Assembly (NCBI RefSeq): GCF_008704715.1
Contig: NZ_CP023689.1
Span: 4,650,001-4,714,000 of the forward strand
DNA length: 64,000 bases
Direction: 5' to 3'
DNA from: Streptomyces chartreusis
GTDB lineage: Bacteria > Actinomycetota > Actinomycetes > Streptomycetales > Streptomycetaceae
The translations under genes and the position numbers were made by a program. How positions within the stretch are numbered: the stretch's first letter is position 1; each line of letters begins with the position of its first letter. The notes under the pieces are model-generated. The model saw only the letters and a program-made list of their open reading frames with translations, was not told where the DNA came from and searched no databases. Shown here one piece after another: positions 1-10,212 of the stretch.

Positions 1-518
1 TCGTCCTCGGGCTTCTCCGCGTCGTTGACCTCCTGCTCAAGGCCGAGCTGCTCGACGAGCCACTTGTCGAACTCGATGGCGGCCCGCACCCAGCTGACCG
101 TCGACGAGACGAAGTGCTCCAGGCTCACGCCCGTGCCGATCAGCATCTGTGCCTCGCCGATCAGGCGGACGGTGCCGTCGTCGTGCGTGTGGCTGTAGAC
201 CTTGGGCCACAGGGTCCGGCGGTTCCAGTCGTCGATCGACTCGAGCAGCAGAGGCTTCTCGTCGATCTTGTGGGGCCGGTCGTAGAACGTCCGCACCGAG
301 AAGACCTGCTGGTCATCCTCGCCACGGAACATGAAGTACGTACGGAACTGCTCCCACGGCGCCGCGAGGTCTCCCTCGTCGTCGACGACGTACTTCAGCT
401 CCATCTGGTCGAGGAGCTGCTTCACGAGGTCCTGATCCGGGACAACGGGGCCGGGCGGGGGCCCGGGCTGCGGCTGCTGGCCCCCGAAGTTCGGAATCGA
501 GGACGGGTCGATGCTCAC
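1..518 (-). CDS. YbjN-domain protein, partial (C-terminus beyond window edge)
   Basis: Open frame on the minus strand that starts with GTG at 518 and runs off the left edge, so the stop is not seen. A GAAGGG ribosome binding site lies about 8 bases upstream of the GTG. The first 35 residues are Gln/Pro/Gly rich (GGQQQPQPGPPPGP). A folded region follows that reads like actinobacterial YbjN proteins (type III secretion chaperone-like fold), with WEQFRTYFMFRG and an acidic C-terminal part. The function of these proteins in actinomycetes is not established. The family call rests on recognition of the sequence pattern; the reading frame itself is secure. Confidence 0.7.
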   Translation of the reverse strand, partial: MSIDPSSIPNFGGQQPQPGPPPGPVVPDQDLVKQLLDQMELKYVVDDEGDLAAPWEQFRTYFMFRGEDDQQVFSVRTFYDRPHKIDEKPLLLESIDDWNRRTLWPKVYSHTHDDGTVRLIGEAQMLIGTGVSLEHFVSSTVSWVRAAIEFDKWLVEQLGLEQEVNDAEKPED

Positions 519-654
519 CGTGATTTTCCCTTCGTACGGATTCCGCCATCCTCCCCCATGCGGGGAGGGGGGTGGCAACCCCGGACAGGCCCTGTCAGCC
601 CTCGGCTGACAGGATCTGGCCTGTCGCGACGGACCGCGCACGGAGGGTGGGGAC

Positions 655-1152
655 ATGTCCGGAACACAGGGCGGGGCGGGGGCGGCCCGCGGCCGTACGA
701 AGTGGTGGATCGTCGCCGCGATCACGGCCGTGCCGGCGCTGCTGCTCGCCGGTTTCGTGGCCATGGTGGCCGTGTGGGTGGTGTCGGACGACGAGCTGTC
801 CCGCTCCGGCCCCGAGAAGGTCCCCTGCGCGGACGCCCTGCGCTTCGGCGGGGCGGCGCTGCCGGACGGGGCGCAGGCCGTCGGGGCGTGCGAGGTACAG
901 GGTTTCCAGGACATCCACTACAGCGGCGCCTTCCGGATGCCGCGCGCCGATGTCCGGGACTGGCTCACGTCCACATATCCGGACGCGGGGGCGCCCGAGA
1001 CGCAGTTCTGCGCCGGCTCCGACGTGGATCTCTGTCTGGATGTGGACCTCGCCGGGCACGAGCCGCCCGTGGACGCCCACGCCGTGCGGGTCGACGTCGT
1101 GTACGAGGACGGCGGCACCGCGCTCGTGCGCTTCGCGGCGTTCACCCTCTGA
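655..1152 (+). CDS. Small membrane-anchored protein of unknown function
   Basis: A 165-residue protein with one clear transmembrane segment near the N-terminus (about residues 18-42, WWIVAAITAVPALLLAGFV). It is followed by an extracytoplasmic domain of about 120 residues with four cysteines (PCADAL, GACEV, FCAGS, LCLDV), probably forming disulfides outside the cell. No family was recognised. It converges on clpB; a strong hairpin separates the two. The last 18 bases of the gene are duplicated in tandem just after the stop codon. Confidence 0.7.
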   Translation: MSGTQGGAGAARGRTKWWIVAAITAVPALLLAGFVAMVAVWVVSDDELSRSGPEKVPCADALRFGGAALPDGAQAVGACEVQGFQDIHYSGAFRMPRADVRDWLTSTYPDAGAPETQFCAGSDVDLCLDVDLAGHEPPVDAHAVRVDVVYEDGGTALVRFAAFTL

Positions 1153-1170
1153 GCGGCGTTCACCCTCTGA
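1135..1170. repeat. Perfect 18-bp tandem duplication across a stop codon
   Basis: The unit GCGGCGTTCACCCTCTGA occurs twice back to back (1135-1152 and 1153-1170). The first copy encodes the last five residues and stop of the upstream gene; the second is untranslated. This looks like a recent replication slippage product. Confidence 0.9.
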
Positions 1171-1189
1171 GCCGCGACAGCCCGCTGCG

Positions 1190-1234
1190 CGCCCGACGGC
1201 CCGCCCCGGTGATTCCGGAGCGGGCCGTCGGGCG
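1190..1234. terminator. Bidirectional terminator between the 165-residue gene and clpB
   Basis: A perfect 15-bp stem (arms CGCCCGACGGCCCGC at 1190-1204 and its complement at 1220-1234) with a 15-base loop, between two convergent genes. There is no long T tract, as is usual for Streptomyces. Confidence 0.75.
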
Positions 1235-1239
1235 TGGCG

Positions 1240-3837
<2,598 letters not shown>

Positions 3838-3897
3838 GTGTCCGTTCTCCTCCTGATGTCAGCGTCGCTCAGTACTGACTGAGTCAGCGTACACAAA

Positions 3898-3918
3898 GTT
3901 GAGTCTATTCCACTCAAG
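3898..3918. promoter_or_regulatory. HAIR operator (HspR binding site) between clpB and the PPOX gene
   Basis: GTTGAGT-N7-ACTCAAG matches the consensus CTTGAGT-N7-ACTCAAG at 13 of 14 positions. It lies 61 bases upstream of the clpB start and 39 bases upstream of the divergent gene at 3957. A further small palindrome, CTCAGT-N4-ACTGAG, is at 3868-3883, closer to clpB. Confidence 0.9.
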
Positions 3919-3956
3919 GTAGTGCGGGGAGGCTTGCGGCGACTAGGTTCCAGGGC

Positions 3957-4370
3957 ATGGCCGCATACCCCCGGAATCCCTCCGCGCCCGACACGTCGTA
4001 CCTCACCTTCTGGCAGGAGAGGCACCTGTGCACCCTCACGACCCTGCGTCCGGACGGCACCCCGCACGTAGTACCCGTCGGAGTGACATACGACCCCGAG
4101 GCGGGGTTGGCTCGGGTGATCACGAACAAGTCCAGCGCGAAGGTGGGCCATGTGCTGGCCGCCGGCCCCGACGGGGCGACGGTCGCGGTCTGCCAGGTGG
4201 ACGGCGGGCGGTGGGCCACGCTGGAGGGACGGGCGCGGGTCAGCGCGGAGCCGGACCGGGTCGCGGAGGCGGTGCGACGGTACGCGGTGCGCTACGGCCG
4301 CACTCCGGCACCCAACCCTCACCGGGTCGTGATCGAGATCGAACTGACCCGGGCCATGGGGCGCGGGTGA
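3957..4370 (+). CDS. PPOX-class flavin/F420-dependent enzyme (pyridoxamine 5'-phosphate oxidase fold)
   Basis: A 137-residue protein with the split beta-barrel pattern of the PPOX family. The N-terminal part LCTLTTLRPDGTPHVVPVGV is the typical first strands and cofactor loop of F420- or FMN-binding members, and WATLEGRARVS is the later conserved stretch. Such proteins reduce a range of substrates in actinobacteria; the substrate here cannot be read from sequence. It is divergent from clpB and its promoter region contains the HAIR box, so it could be heat-inducible with clpB; that is inference. Confidence 0.8.
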   Translation: MAAYPRNPSAPDTSYLTFWQERHLCTLTTLRPDGTPHVVPVGVTYDPEAGLARVITNKSSAKVGHVLAAGPDGATVAVCQVDGGRWATLEGRARVSAEPDRVAEAVRRYAVRYGRTPAPNPHRVVIEIELTRAMGRG

Positions 4371-4533
4371 GCGGGCGAGGGGCGACGGCCCCGGAGCCGG
4401 AAGGCGGGACGGGTGCGGGCGCGAGTGACGGCTCGGACGGCGGCTCGGACGGCGGCTCGGATGGCCGGATACCGGTCGCCCGGTTTCAGCCACCGCGGAA
4501 CGGGCGGATACGGGGAAATGTCCCCGTAAAACT

Positions 4534-4574
4534 GCAGCGGCGTCACCGTGTTCAGGTCACGGTGACGCCGCTGC
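4534..4574. terminator. Strong hairpin downstream of the PPOX gene
   Basis: A perfect 17-bp stem (arms 4534-4550 and 4558-4574) with a 7-base loop, between convergent genes. A smaller hairpin, ACGGGGA-AATG-TCCCCGT, sits just before it at 4510-4527. Confidence 0.8.
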
Positions 4575-4617
4575 GGGGGGAAGCACCTGAGCGATCTGTT
4601 ACGACGGGGGAATCGCG

Positions 4618-4953
4618 TCAGGCACTGCGGGGGGTGGCTGAGATGGTCCTTGGGGCCGGGGCCTCCGGCTCCACCAGCCGGTGGTCTCGTTGATCGAGGT
4701 TGACGAAGATCATTCCATACCGGACGGCACACCGGACGGGCTGCGGCGCCCCCCGAGGCCGCCGCAGACACCGGTACGCCCTGACGTCCTCGTCCTCGTC
4801 GCGCGTCACGACGACCGGCTCTCCGAACACTGTCACCATCAACGAGTCACCGGGGTGGGGGATCGCGGTGACAAGGTCGATGAAGTGCCAGCCCGAGCGG
4901 TAGGCGGTGGCCATTTCGCGGCGGAAGGAGCGGTCGTCGGGTGGGGTGGTCAT
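4618..4953 (-). CDS. Rieske-oxygenase-like small protein lacking the 2Fe-2S ligands
   Basis: A 111-residue protein starting MTTPPDDRSFRREMATAYR, two bases after the stop codon of the upstream small gene, so the two are very probably cotranscribed. The later stretch VRYGMIFVNLD closely resembles the strand of aromatic-ring-hydroxylating oxygenase alpha subunits (often YGFVFVNLD). The preceding region has the length of a Rieske domain, but the two Cys-x-His / Cys-x2-His ligand pairs are missing: only two cysteines (RCLRRP, VRCAV) and no suitable histidine pairs are present. It is therefore unlikely to carry a cluster. Function unknown. Confidence 0.6.
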   Translation of the reverse strand: MTTPPDDRSFRREMATAYRSGWHFIDLVTAIPHPGDSLMVTVFGEPVVVTRDEDEDVRAYRCLRRPRGAPQPVRCAVRYGMIFVNLDQRDHRLVEPEAPAPRTISATPRSA

Positions 4954-4955
4954 GC

Positions 4956-5171
4956 CTACTCCTGCCCGCCGCTGCTCTTCTGCGCGACCGTCGGCCAGGA
5001 ACTGTCCCCGGCGATCGTGACCGTCTTGACCCCGGTCGGCCAGCTGCTGTCCGCTCTGTCGCTCTTCGATTCCGAGAGGCCACTCAGGACTCCGACGGCC
5101 ACAACGGTGGAGAAGGCGGCGACAAGAATCGAGCGAAGCATTCTGTTCCGCATAGTCGGCTTCGTCCTCAC
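4956..5171 (-). CDS. Small exported protein with repeated DSSWPT motif
   Basis: A 71-residue protein (GTG start at 5171; an ATG at 5153 is an alternative). It has a signal-peptide-like N-terminus: basic residues, then SILVAAFSTVVAVGVLSGL. The short mature part contains DSSWPTGVKTVTIAG followed by DSSWPTVAQKS, so the motif DSSWPT occurs twice. It sits upstream of and in tight register with the Rieske-like gene, and is divergent from a LuxR-type regulator. No characterised relative is known to me. It could be a secreted signal or surface peptide, which is speculation. Confidence 0.65.
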   Translation of the reverse strand: MRTKPTMRNRMLRSILVAAFSTVVAVGVLSGLSESKSDRADSSWPTGVKTVTIAGDSSWPTVAQKSSGGQE

Positions 5172-5257
5172 TTGAAGGTCCCCTCTTCCCCCGTCGAGTA
5201 AGACGATGGCTCATTCGGGCACTTCATGGCCACACGATCGGTGCATCATGTTCCTGC

Positions 5258-6292
5258 ATGTTCAGGACCCTGGGGGGTGGAGATTTGGCAGCGAATCCGA
5301 CTAAAGCGACACATCCCCATGCGATGACCGAGATGTGCGCGCAAGGTGGCCGTCTCTATGCGAACGCGCTGCGCACGGGGCGTATCGCACGCACGGAGGC
5401 CGAGGCGGCCCCCTGTTTGATGGAGTTCGCCCTGCTGTACCCCGACCCCGACGACGCGAACTGGCTGATCCCGGTTCCCGCCTCGGTCGCGCTGGCTCAG
5501 CGGCTCAATCCCATCGAGCGGGAGATCACCGAGCGCAGGCGGTTGTCGGTGGAGCTGGCCGAGGCACTCCAGCCCTTCATGGACCTCAGTACCCAGGTGA
5601 CGGGGAGCACGCACTCCATCACCGTGCTGGAGGGCGGCGAGCGGATCAACGCCGCCCTCAATCTGGCCACCGCCCAGTGCCAGACGGAGATGCTCACGGT
5701 CCAGCCGAGCAACCGCATCTCCGAGCAGAGCCTGCTCCAGGGCCTGGAGCGGGACCGGCCGCTGATCGAACGCGGTGTGCGGATAAGGACGCTGTACCAG
5801 CACACCGTGCGCTACAACCCGGGCAAGCTCGCCTACGTCGCCCAGCTCTCCAACGGCAAGGTGGAGTACCGCACCATCGACGAACTGGTGGAGCGGCTCA
5901 TCATCTGCGACGAGTCGGTCGCCTTCATCCCCACCCGGGACGACCAGCAGGTCGCCCTGGAACTGCGCCACCCCGGGCTGATCCGCTACCTGATCAAGGT
6001 CTTCGAGTTCATGTGGAGCCGCGCGGTACCGCTGAGCGAGCACGCGCCGTACGAGACGGCACCGGACGGCATCACGGAGATCCAGCACTCCATCGCCAAG
6101 CTCCTCGTGGAGGGGCACGTCGACGAGGCGATCGCCCGGCGTCTGGGCATGAACGTGCGCACCTGCCGGGCCCACATCGCCAAGCTGGCCTCCGCCCTGG
6201 GCAGCGGCAGCCGGGCCCAGCTCGGCTACCTCATCGCGCAGTCGGGGATCCTGGAGGCGGACCAGTCGTCGGGAGGTGACGGCCACCTGTGA
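5258..6292 (+). CDS. LuxR-type HTH transcriptional regulator (paralogue 1 of 3)
   Basis: Up to 344 residues. The C-terminal 65 residues form a LuxR/GerE-type helix-turn-helix (IQHSIAKLLVEGHVDEAIARRLGMNVRTCRAHIAKL). The large N-terminal part has no phosphorylation-type receiver signature; it contains the motif LTVQP and a run RGVRIRTLYQHTVRYNPGKLAYV, shared with the two neighbouring paralogues and resembling the PLD-like/TrmB-type sensor domain of orphan Streptomyces regulators. The start is uncertain: ATG at 5258 has no obvious binding site, and a TTG at 5285 follows a purine-rich GGGGGGTGGAGA. Its stop overlaps the next start by four bases (GTGA), so it is translationally coupled to paralogue 2. 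Confidence 0.85.
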   Translation: MFRTLGGGDLAANPTKATHPHAMTEMCAQGGRLYANALRTGRIARTEAEAAPCLMEFALLYPDPDDANWLIPVPASVALAQRLNPIEREITERRRLSVELAEALQPFMDLSTQVTGSTHSITVLEGGERINAALNLATAQCQTEMLTVQPSNRISEQSLLQGLERDRPLIERGVRIRTLYQHTVRYNPGKLAYVAQLSNGKVEYRTIDELVERLIICDESVAFIPTRDDQQVALELRHPGLIRYLIKVFEFMWSRAVPLSEHAPYETAPDGITEIQHSIAKLLVEGHVDEAIARRLGMNVRTCRAHIAKLASALGSGSRAQLGYLIAQSGILEADQSSGGDGHL

Positions 6293-7305
6293 CCCAGGGG
6301 CACACGCACGCGGTGGAGGAGCTGTGCGAGGCCGGCATGGACCTGTACGCCCGCGCTCTGCGTGAGGGACGCGTGCCCAGGCGGGACGCCGACGGCGCGC
6401 CGTGCCTGGCCGAGTTCGGACTGCTCCAGCCCGCGGTCGAGGACCCGGACCGGCTGGAGCCGGTGGCACCCGCCGTGGCCCTGCACCGGCTGCTGCGCGC
6501 GTCCGGGGAGCGGATCGCGAGCGAGCGCCGGCGCGAGGAGCTGCTCGCGGATTCGTTCGCCGAGCTGATGCAGATCGACGGCAGGCGTACGGCGGCCACG
6601 GACAACCCGGCCGTCCACGTGCTCCCCAGGGAGCGGATCAACCAGGCCATCACCGAGGCCATGGCGCAGGCGTCCCGCGAACTGCTCTGCATCCAGCCCA
6701 ACGTCCGCTACAACACCCCGCACGCCCAGGCGGCCCGTGCCGTCGCTCTGGAGCGCGACCAGGCCCTGCTCGACCGCGGCGGCCGTATCCGCGCCCTCTA
6801 CCAGCACACGCAGCGGCACTCCCCGGCCGTGGTCGCCCGCTACGAGGAGCTGCGGGGCGACGTCATGGCCCGCACCCTCGACGAGGTCACCGACCGGCTG
6901 CTCCTCATCGACGGCACGGTGGCCTTCATCCCCGCCGACAAGGCCGGCACGCTCGCCCTTGAGGTGCGCCACCCCTCGCTGCTGCACTACCTGGCCACCA
7001 CGTTCGACCGGCTGTGGCGGCTGGCGACGCCGATGTACCCCGAGGCCGTCCAGCCGCCCACCCTGAACGGTGTCAGCCCGCGCCAGCGGGCCATCGCGAG
7101 CCTGCTGGTCGAGGGGTACACCGACGCCTCCATAGCCGACCGCCTGGGGATGAACGTGCGGACCGCCCGTGTCCACATAGCCAAGCTCGCGGCGACGCTC
7201 GGCAGCGAGAGCCGGGCCCAACTCGGCTATCTCATCGGCCGGTCGGGGATTCTTGACCAGGAACCCCGTGCCCTCCAGGAATCCCGGGCACCCCGGCAAC
7301 CCTGA
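6289..7305 (+). CDS. LuxR-type HTH transcriptional regulator (paralogue 2 of 3)
   Basis: A 338-residue protein with the same architecture as its upstream neighbour: N-terminal sensor-like region (LYARALREGRVPRRDADGAP, LCIQPNVRYN, GGRIRALYQHTQRHSP) and C-terminal GerE-type HTH (RQRAIASLLVEGYTDASIADRL and GMNVRTARVHIAKL). The GTG start overlaps the previous stop. Its 3' end overlaps the 3' end of the convergent third paralogue by 74 bases, giving each protein a divergent Pro/Arg-rich tail. The ligand and target genes are unknown; it may regulate the adjacent small exported protein or itself. Confidence 0.88.
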   Translation: MTQGHTHAVEELCEAGMDLYARALREGRVPRRDADGAPCLAEFGLLQPAVEDPDRLEPVAPAVALHRLLRASGERIASERRREELLADSFAELMQIDGRRTAATDNPAVHVLPRERINQAITEAMAQASRELLCIQPNVRYNTPHAQAARAVALERDQALLDRGGRIRALYQHTQRHSPAVVARYEELRGDVMARTLDEVTDRLLLIDGTVAFIPADKAGTLALEVRHPSLLHYLATTFDRLWRLATPMYPEAVQPPTLNGVSPRQRAIASLLVEGYTDASIADRLGMNVRTARVHIAKLAATLGSESRAQLGYLIGRSGILDQEPRALQESRAPRQP

Positions 7306-8323
7306 TCACGGCTGCCTCGGACGAGGACACGCGGGAGCGGTCCAGCCCCACCTGCGCTATCCGCACCCCGAGTTGGGTACGGCTGGCCGCCCCCAGCGTC
7401 TCCGAGAGGCGGGCGATGTGGGCGCGGCACGTGCGGACGCTTATCCCGAGGCGTTCGGCGATGACCGCGTCCTGGTGACCCTCCGCGAGCAGCGCGGCGA
7501 TGGACTGCTCGCGGTGCGAGATGCCCTCGATGCCGGTGTCGGGGAGCGGGGCGGTCAGCGGGATCGCGAGGCGCCACAGCCGCTCGAAGACCGTCACCAG
7601 GTAGTGCACGAGCCCGGGATGCCGCAGCTCCAGGGCGAGCGTGCGGTCGGCGTTCGCCGGGATGAAGGCCACCGTGCGGTCGAAGAGGATCAGCCGGTCG
7701 ATCACCTCGTCCAGCGTGCGGGCCTCCACCGAATCGCCCATCAGCTCCAGGTAGTTGAGCAGGCCCTGGCCGTGCCGGGCGACATGCGTGTAAAGGTCGC
7801 GCATCCGCACGCCCCGCCCGCGCAGCGCCATCGCCCGGTGCAGGCCCTCCGTCAGCTCGTGCTCGGGCCGGATGCCGCCGGGCTGCACGGTCAGCACCTC
7901 GGTGGTGCACGCCTGCGTCGCCTCGTCCAGCGCGCCCTGGATGCGCGAGTCGCCCTCCAGGACCCGGATCGCCGATGCCGGTACGGCGGTGTCGGTGCCG
8001 GACGCGGGTGACGGCTGGGGACCGAGCGCGGCGTACCACTCGAAGGCCGCGACCGCCGAGCCCATCCGCCGCTGGCTCGCGCTGACCTCGTCGTAGACCC
8101 CGCGCAGCAGCCGCGTCATGACCTCCTGCGGGGAGGTCGGCACCAGCCAGTCCATGTCGTCGGGGTCCGGGTGCAGCAGCGCCAGCTCCAGCAGGCAGGG
8201 CACCGGATCCGCGTCGTGGCGCGGCACACGGCCGCGTCGTACGGCCCGGGAGTACACCCGGTCCCCGGCCTCGCACAGCCGGTCGGCACCGTGTGGATGC
8301 TCCTGCGCCCCGTGCCCGGCCAT
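7232..8323 (-). CDS. LuxR-type HTH transcriptional regulator (paralogue 3 of 3)
   Basis: A 363-residue protein when started at ATG 8323 (MAGHGAQEHPHGADRLCEAG), which follows GGGGGTGG and aligns with the N-termini of the two paralogues; longer in-frame starts add only low-complexity residues. It contains the shared blocks YSRAVRRGRVPRHDADPVPC, LTVQPGGIRPEH, RGVRMRDLYTHVARHG and a GerE-type HTH (REQSIAALLAEGHQDAVIAERL). It is convergent with paralogue 2 and overlaps it. The three genes look like local duplications followed by an inversion. Confidence 0.85.
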   Translation of the reverse strand: MAGHGAQEHPHGADRLCEAGDRVYSRAVRRGRVPRHDADPVPCLLELALLHPDPDDMDWLVPTSPQEVMTRLLRGVYDEVSASQRRMGSAVAAFEWYAALGPQPSPASGTDTAVPASAIRVLEGDSRIQGALDEATQACTTEVLTVQPGGIRPEHELTEGLHRAMALRGRGVRMRDLYTHVARHGQGLLNYLELMGDSVEARTLDEVIDRLILFDRTVAFIPANADRTLALELRHPGLVHYLVTVFERLWRLAIPLTAPLPDTGIEGISHREQSIAALLAEGHQDAVIAERLGISVRTCRAHIARLSETLGAASRTQLGVRIAQVGLDRSRVSSSEAAVIRVAGVPGIPGGHGVPGQESPTGR

Positions 8324-8794
8324 CGCCCATCCACCCCCGGTTCCTGCCTCTGTCGCCGGCTCGCTCGCCTCCGGAGCGCGGTGTCGACACTCCTGCCGGG
8401 ACACACCGGCCGGGCGGGGTCTGGTCGACGGACCCACCGTGCTCGGCCGTGTCGGCCCCGCGGTTCGCTCGCGCTTCCGCAGCGCAACTATGCGCGGACC
8501 GGCCTTGCTCCGCAACACGGCTCCTACCGGGACGGCCGCCGTTAGATACTGGTTCACCCCGTTATCAACGGGCCTCCGCACGTCGACTTGCAACAAGCTG
8601 ATGGTGCATTTCCGGCCCTTGGCGGGCACGCGGAAGGGCGGGGCGCCCCCGGGGGAGTTCGCGAACAAGAAATCGCATACGACGTCAACGCGCGGGCGAC
8701 CGGTACGGCCCGGCCGGCGGACGGTGCGCGAACGGCCAAGTGCCGCCGGGGCCCGGCCCCGGCGGCACTTGACGCGGTGAAGGTGCTACTGGCG
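8324..8794. other. Non-coding interval between LuxR paralogue 3 and the sugar-binding gene
   Basis: About 470 bases with no gene I can support. The part next to 8323 must hold the promoter of paralogue 3. The part next to 8795 holds the terminator described separately. No further repeats or RNA structures were seen. Confidence 0.5.
8738..8770. terminator. Terminator of the sugar-binding lipoprotein gene
   Basis: A perfect 15-bp stem, AAGTGCCGCCGGGGC and its complement, with a 3-base loop, 24 bases beyond the stop codon of the minus-strand gene at 8795. Confidence 0.85.
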
Positions 8795-9919
8795 TTACTT
8801 CAGCCCGAGCGAGTTGCAGTCCGCCTTGTACTTGGCGATGCAGATGTCGCCCACCGTGTAGATCCCGTCGGCGACGACGGTCTCCTTGATGTTCTTCTCG
8901 GTCAGGGCGACCACGGGGACCAGCAGCGCCGGGATGTCCTTGTCGGTCGGGCTGTCGACCTGGTCCTGGGTGAGCGAGTCGAACTGGATGTCGTGGCCCT
9001 GGACCTTCGCCACGGCCATCTCGGCGGCGCTCTCGGCCTCCTGCGGGTACGACTTGTACACGCTCATGAACTGCTCGCCGCTCACGATGCGCTGCACGGC
9101 GTCCAGTTCGGCGTCCTGCCCGGTGATCGGCGGCAGCTCGGCGGCGCCGGCCGCCTGGAGTGCCTTGATGATGCCGCCGGCCATGCCGTCGTTGGCGGAG
9201 TAGACGCCCTTGATGTTGTTGACGCCGACGGCCTTGATCGCCTCGGTCATGTTGGCCTGGGCGTTCTCCGGCTTCCAGTCCTTGGTGTCGAAGGACTTGG
9301 CTATGTCCACCGCGCCCTTGAGCTCGGACATGGCGCCCGCCTTGAACTGCTTGGCGTTCGGGTCGGTGGGCGAGCCGTTCATCATGACGATCTTGTCCGA
9401 GGAGTCGACCGGGTTCATCGCCTCCAGGAGCGTGCGGCCCTGGACCTCGCCGACGAGTTCGTTGTCGAAGGAGACGTACGCGTCGATCGGCCCCTCGGCC
9501 AGGCGGTCGTAGGCGATGACCGGGATACCGGCGTCCTTGGCCTTCTTCACCCCGCCGGCGATGGCGTGCGAGTCGACGGCGTCCAGCAGGATCACGTCGA
9601 CCTGGTCGTCGATCATCTGCTGGAGCTGCTCCGCCTGCTTGGAGGCCTCCGCGTCGGCGTTGCGGTAGACGACCTTGCCCTGCTTGTCGGTCAGCTCCTC
9701 GACCTTGTTCTTGATGATGGGGTAGTCGAACTTGTCGTAGCGCGTGTTCGCCGTCTCCGGCAGCAGCAGCCCGACGGTCACGTCGTTGCCCTTGGTCGGA
9801 CTCGCCTCACTGCTGTCCCCGGTGACGCCCAGTGCCCCGCACGCGGCCAGCGAGAGGGTCATCGTGGACGCGGCGGCCACGGCGGTGGCGGTGCGGCGCA
9901 GGGGGCGCAAGGGACGCAT
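8795..9919 (-). CDS. Sugar ABC transporter substrate-binding lipoprotein (orphan, XylF/ChvE type)
   Basis: A 374-residue lipoprotein starting MRPLRPLRRTATAVAAAS, with lipobox LAAC about residues 23-26. The mature part is a periplasmic-binding-protein type I domain of the sugar group: VGLLLPETANTRYDKFDYP, DAVDSHAIAGGVKKAKDAGIPVIAYDR, NGSPTDPNA and GVYSANDGMAGGIIKALQ match xylose/multiple-sugar binding proteins. No permease or ATPase gene is adjacent, so it must partner a transporter encoded elsewhere or act as a sugar sensor. A GTG five codons upstream is an alternative start, but the signal peptide is better with the ATG used here. Confidence 0.88.
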   Translation of the reverse strand: MRPLRPLRRTATAVAAASTMTLSLAACGALGVTGDSSEASPTKGNDVTVGLLLPETANTRYDKFDYPIIKNKVEELTDKQGKVVYRNADAEASKQAEQLQQMIDDQVDVILLDAVDSHAIAGGVKKAKDAGIPVIAYDRLAEGPIDAYVSFDNELVGEVQGRTLLEAMNPVDSSDKIVMMNGSPTDPNAKQFKAGAMSELKGAVDIAKSFDTKDWKPENAQANMTEAIKAVGVNNIKGVYSANDGMAGGIIKALQAAGAAELPPITGQDAELDAVQRIVSGEQFMSVYKSYPQEAESAAEMAVAKVQGHDIQFDSLTQDQVDSPTDKDIPALLVPVVALTEKNIKETVVADGIYTVGDICIAKYKADCNSLGLK

Positions 9920-10212
9920 AGAGAAGCTCACTTCTGGTGCCATCGGGACACGGGCGCGCCAACGCGCCCAGATGACTGAAAAGCCAACGCGCCGACGGCC
10001 CCCAGCGTCAAGCGGAATCACTTAACGAGTGCGCAACACCACGCTCCGCTGATCATGTGAAGACGGAGCGGAACGCCTCCAAACACCCCTTACAACCCCG
10101 TCACCAAACCTTGATCCGGCCCGCGACCAAGATCCGTACAACCAACCCCATTCCTCGCGGGTCCAGATGAGGACGGCGCCCACCGCTGTCCCGCAATCGA
10201 CCAGAGGATCGA

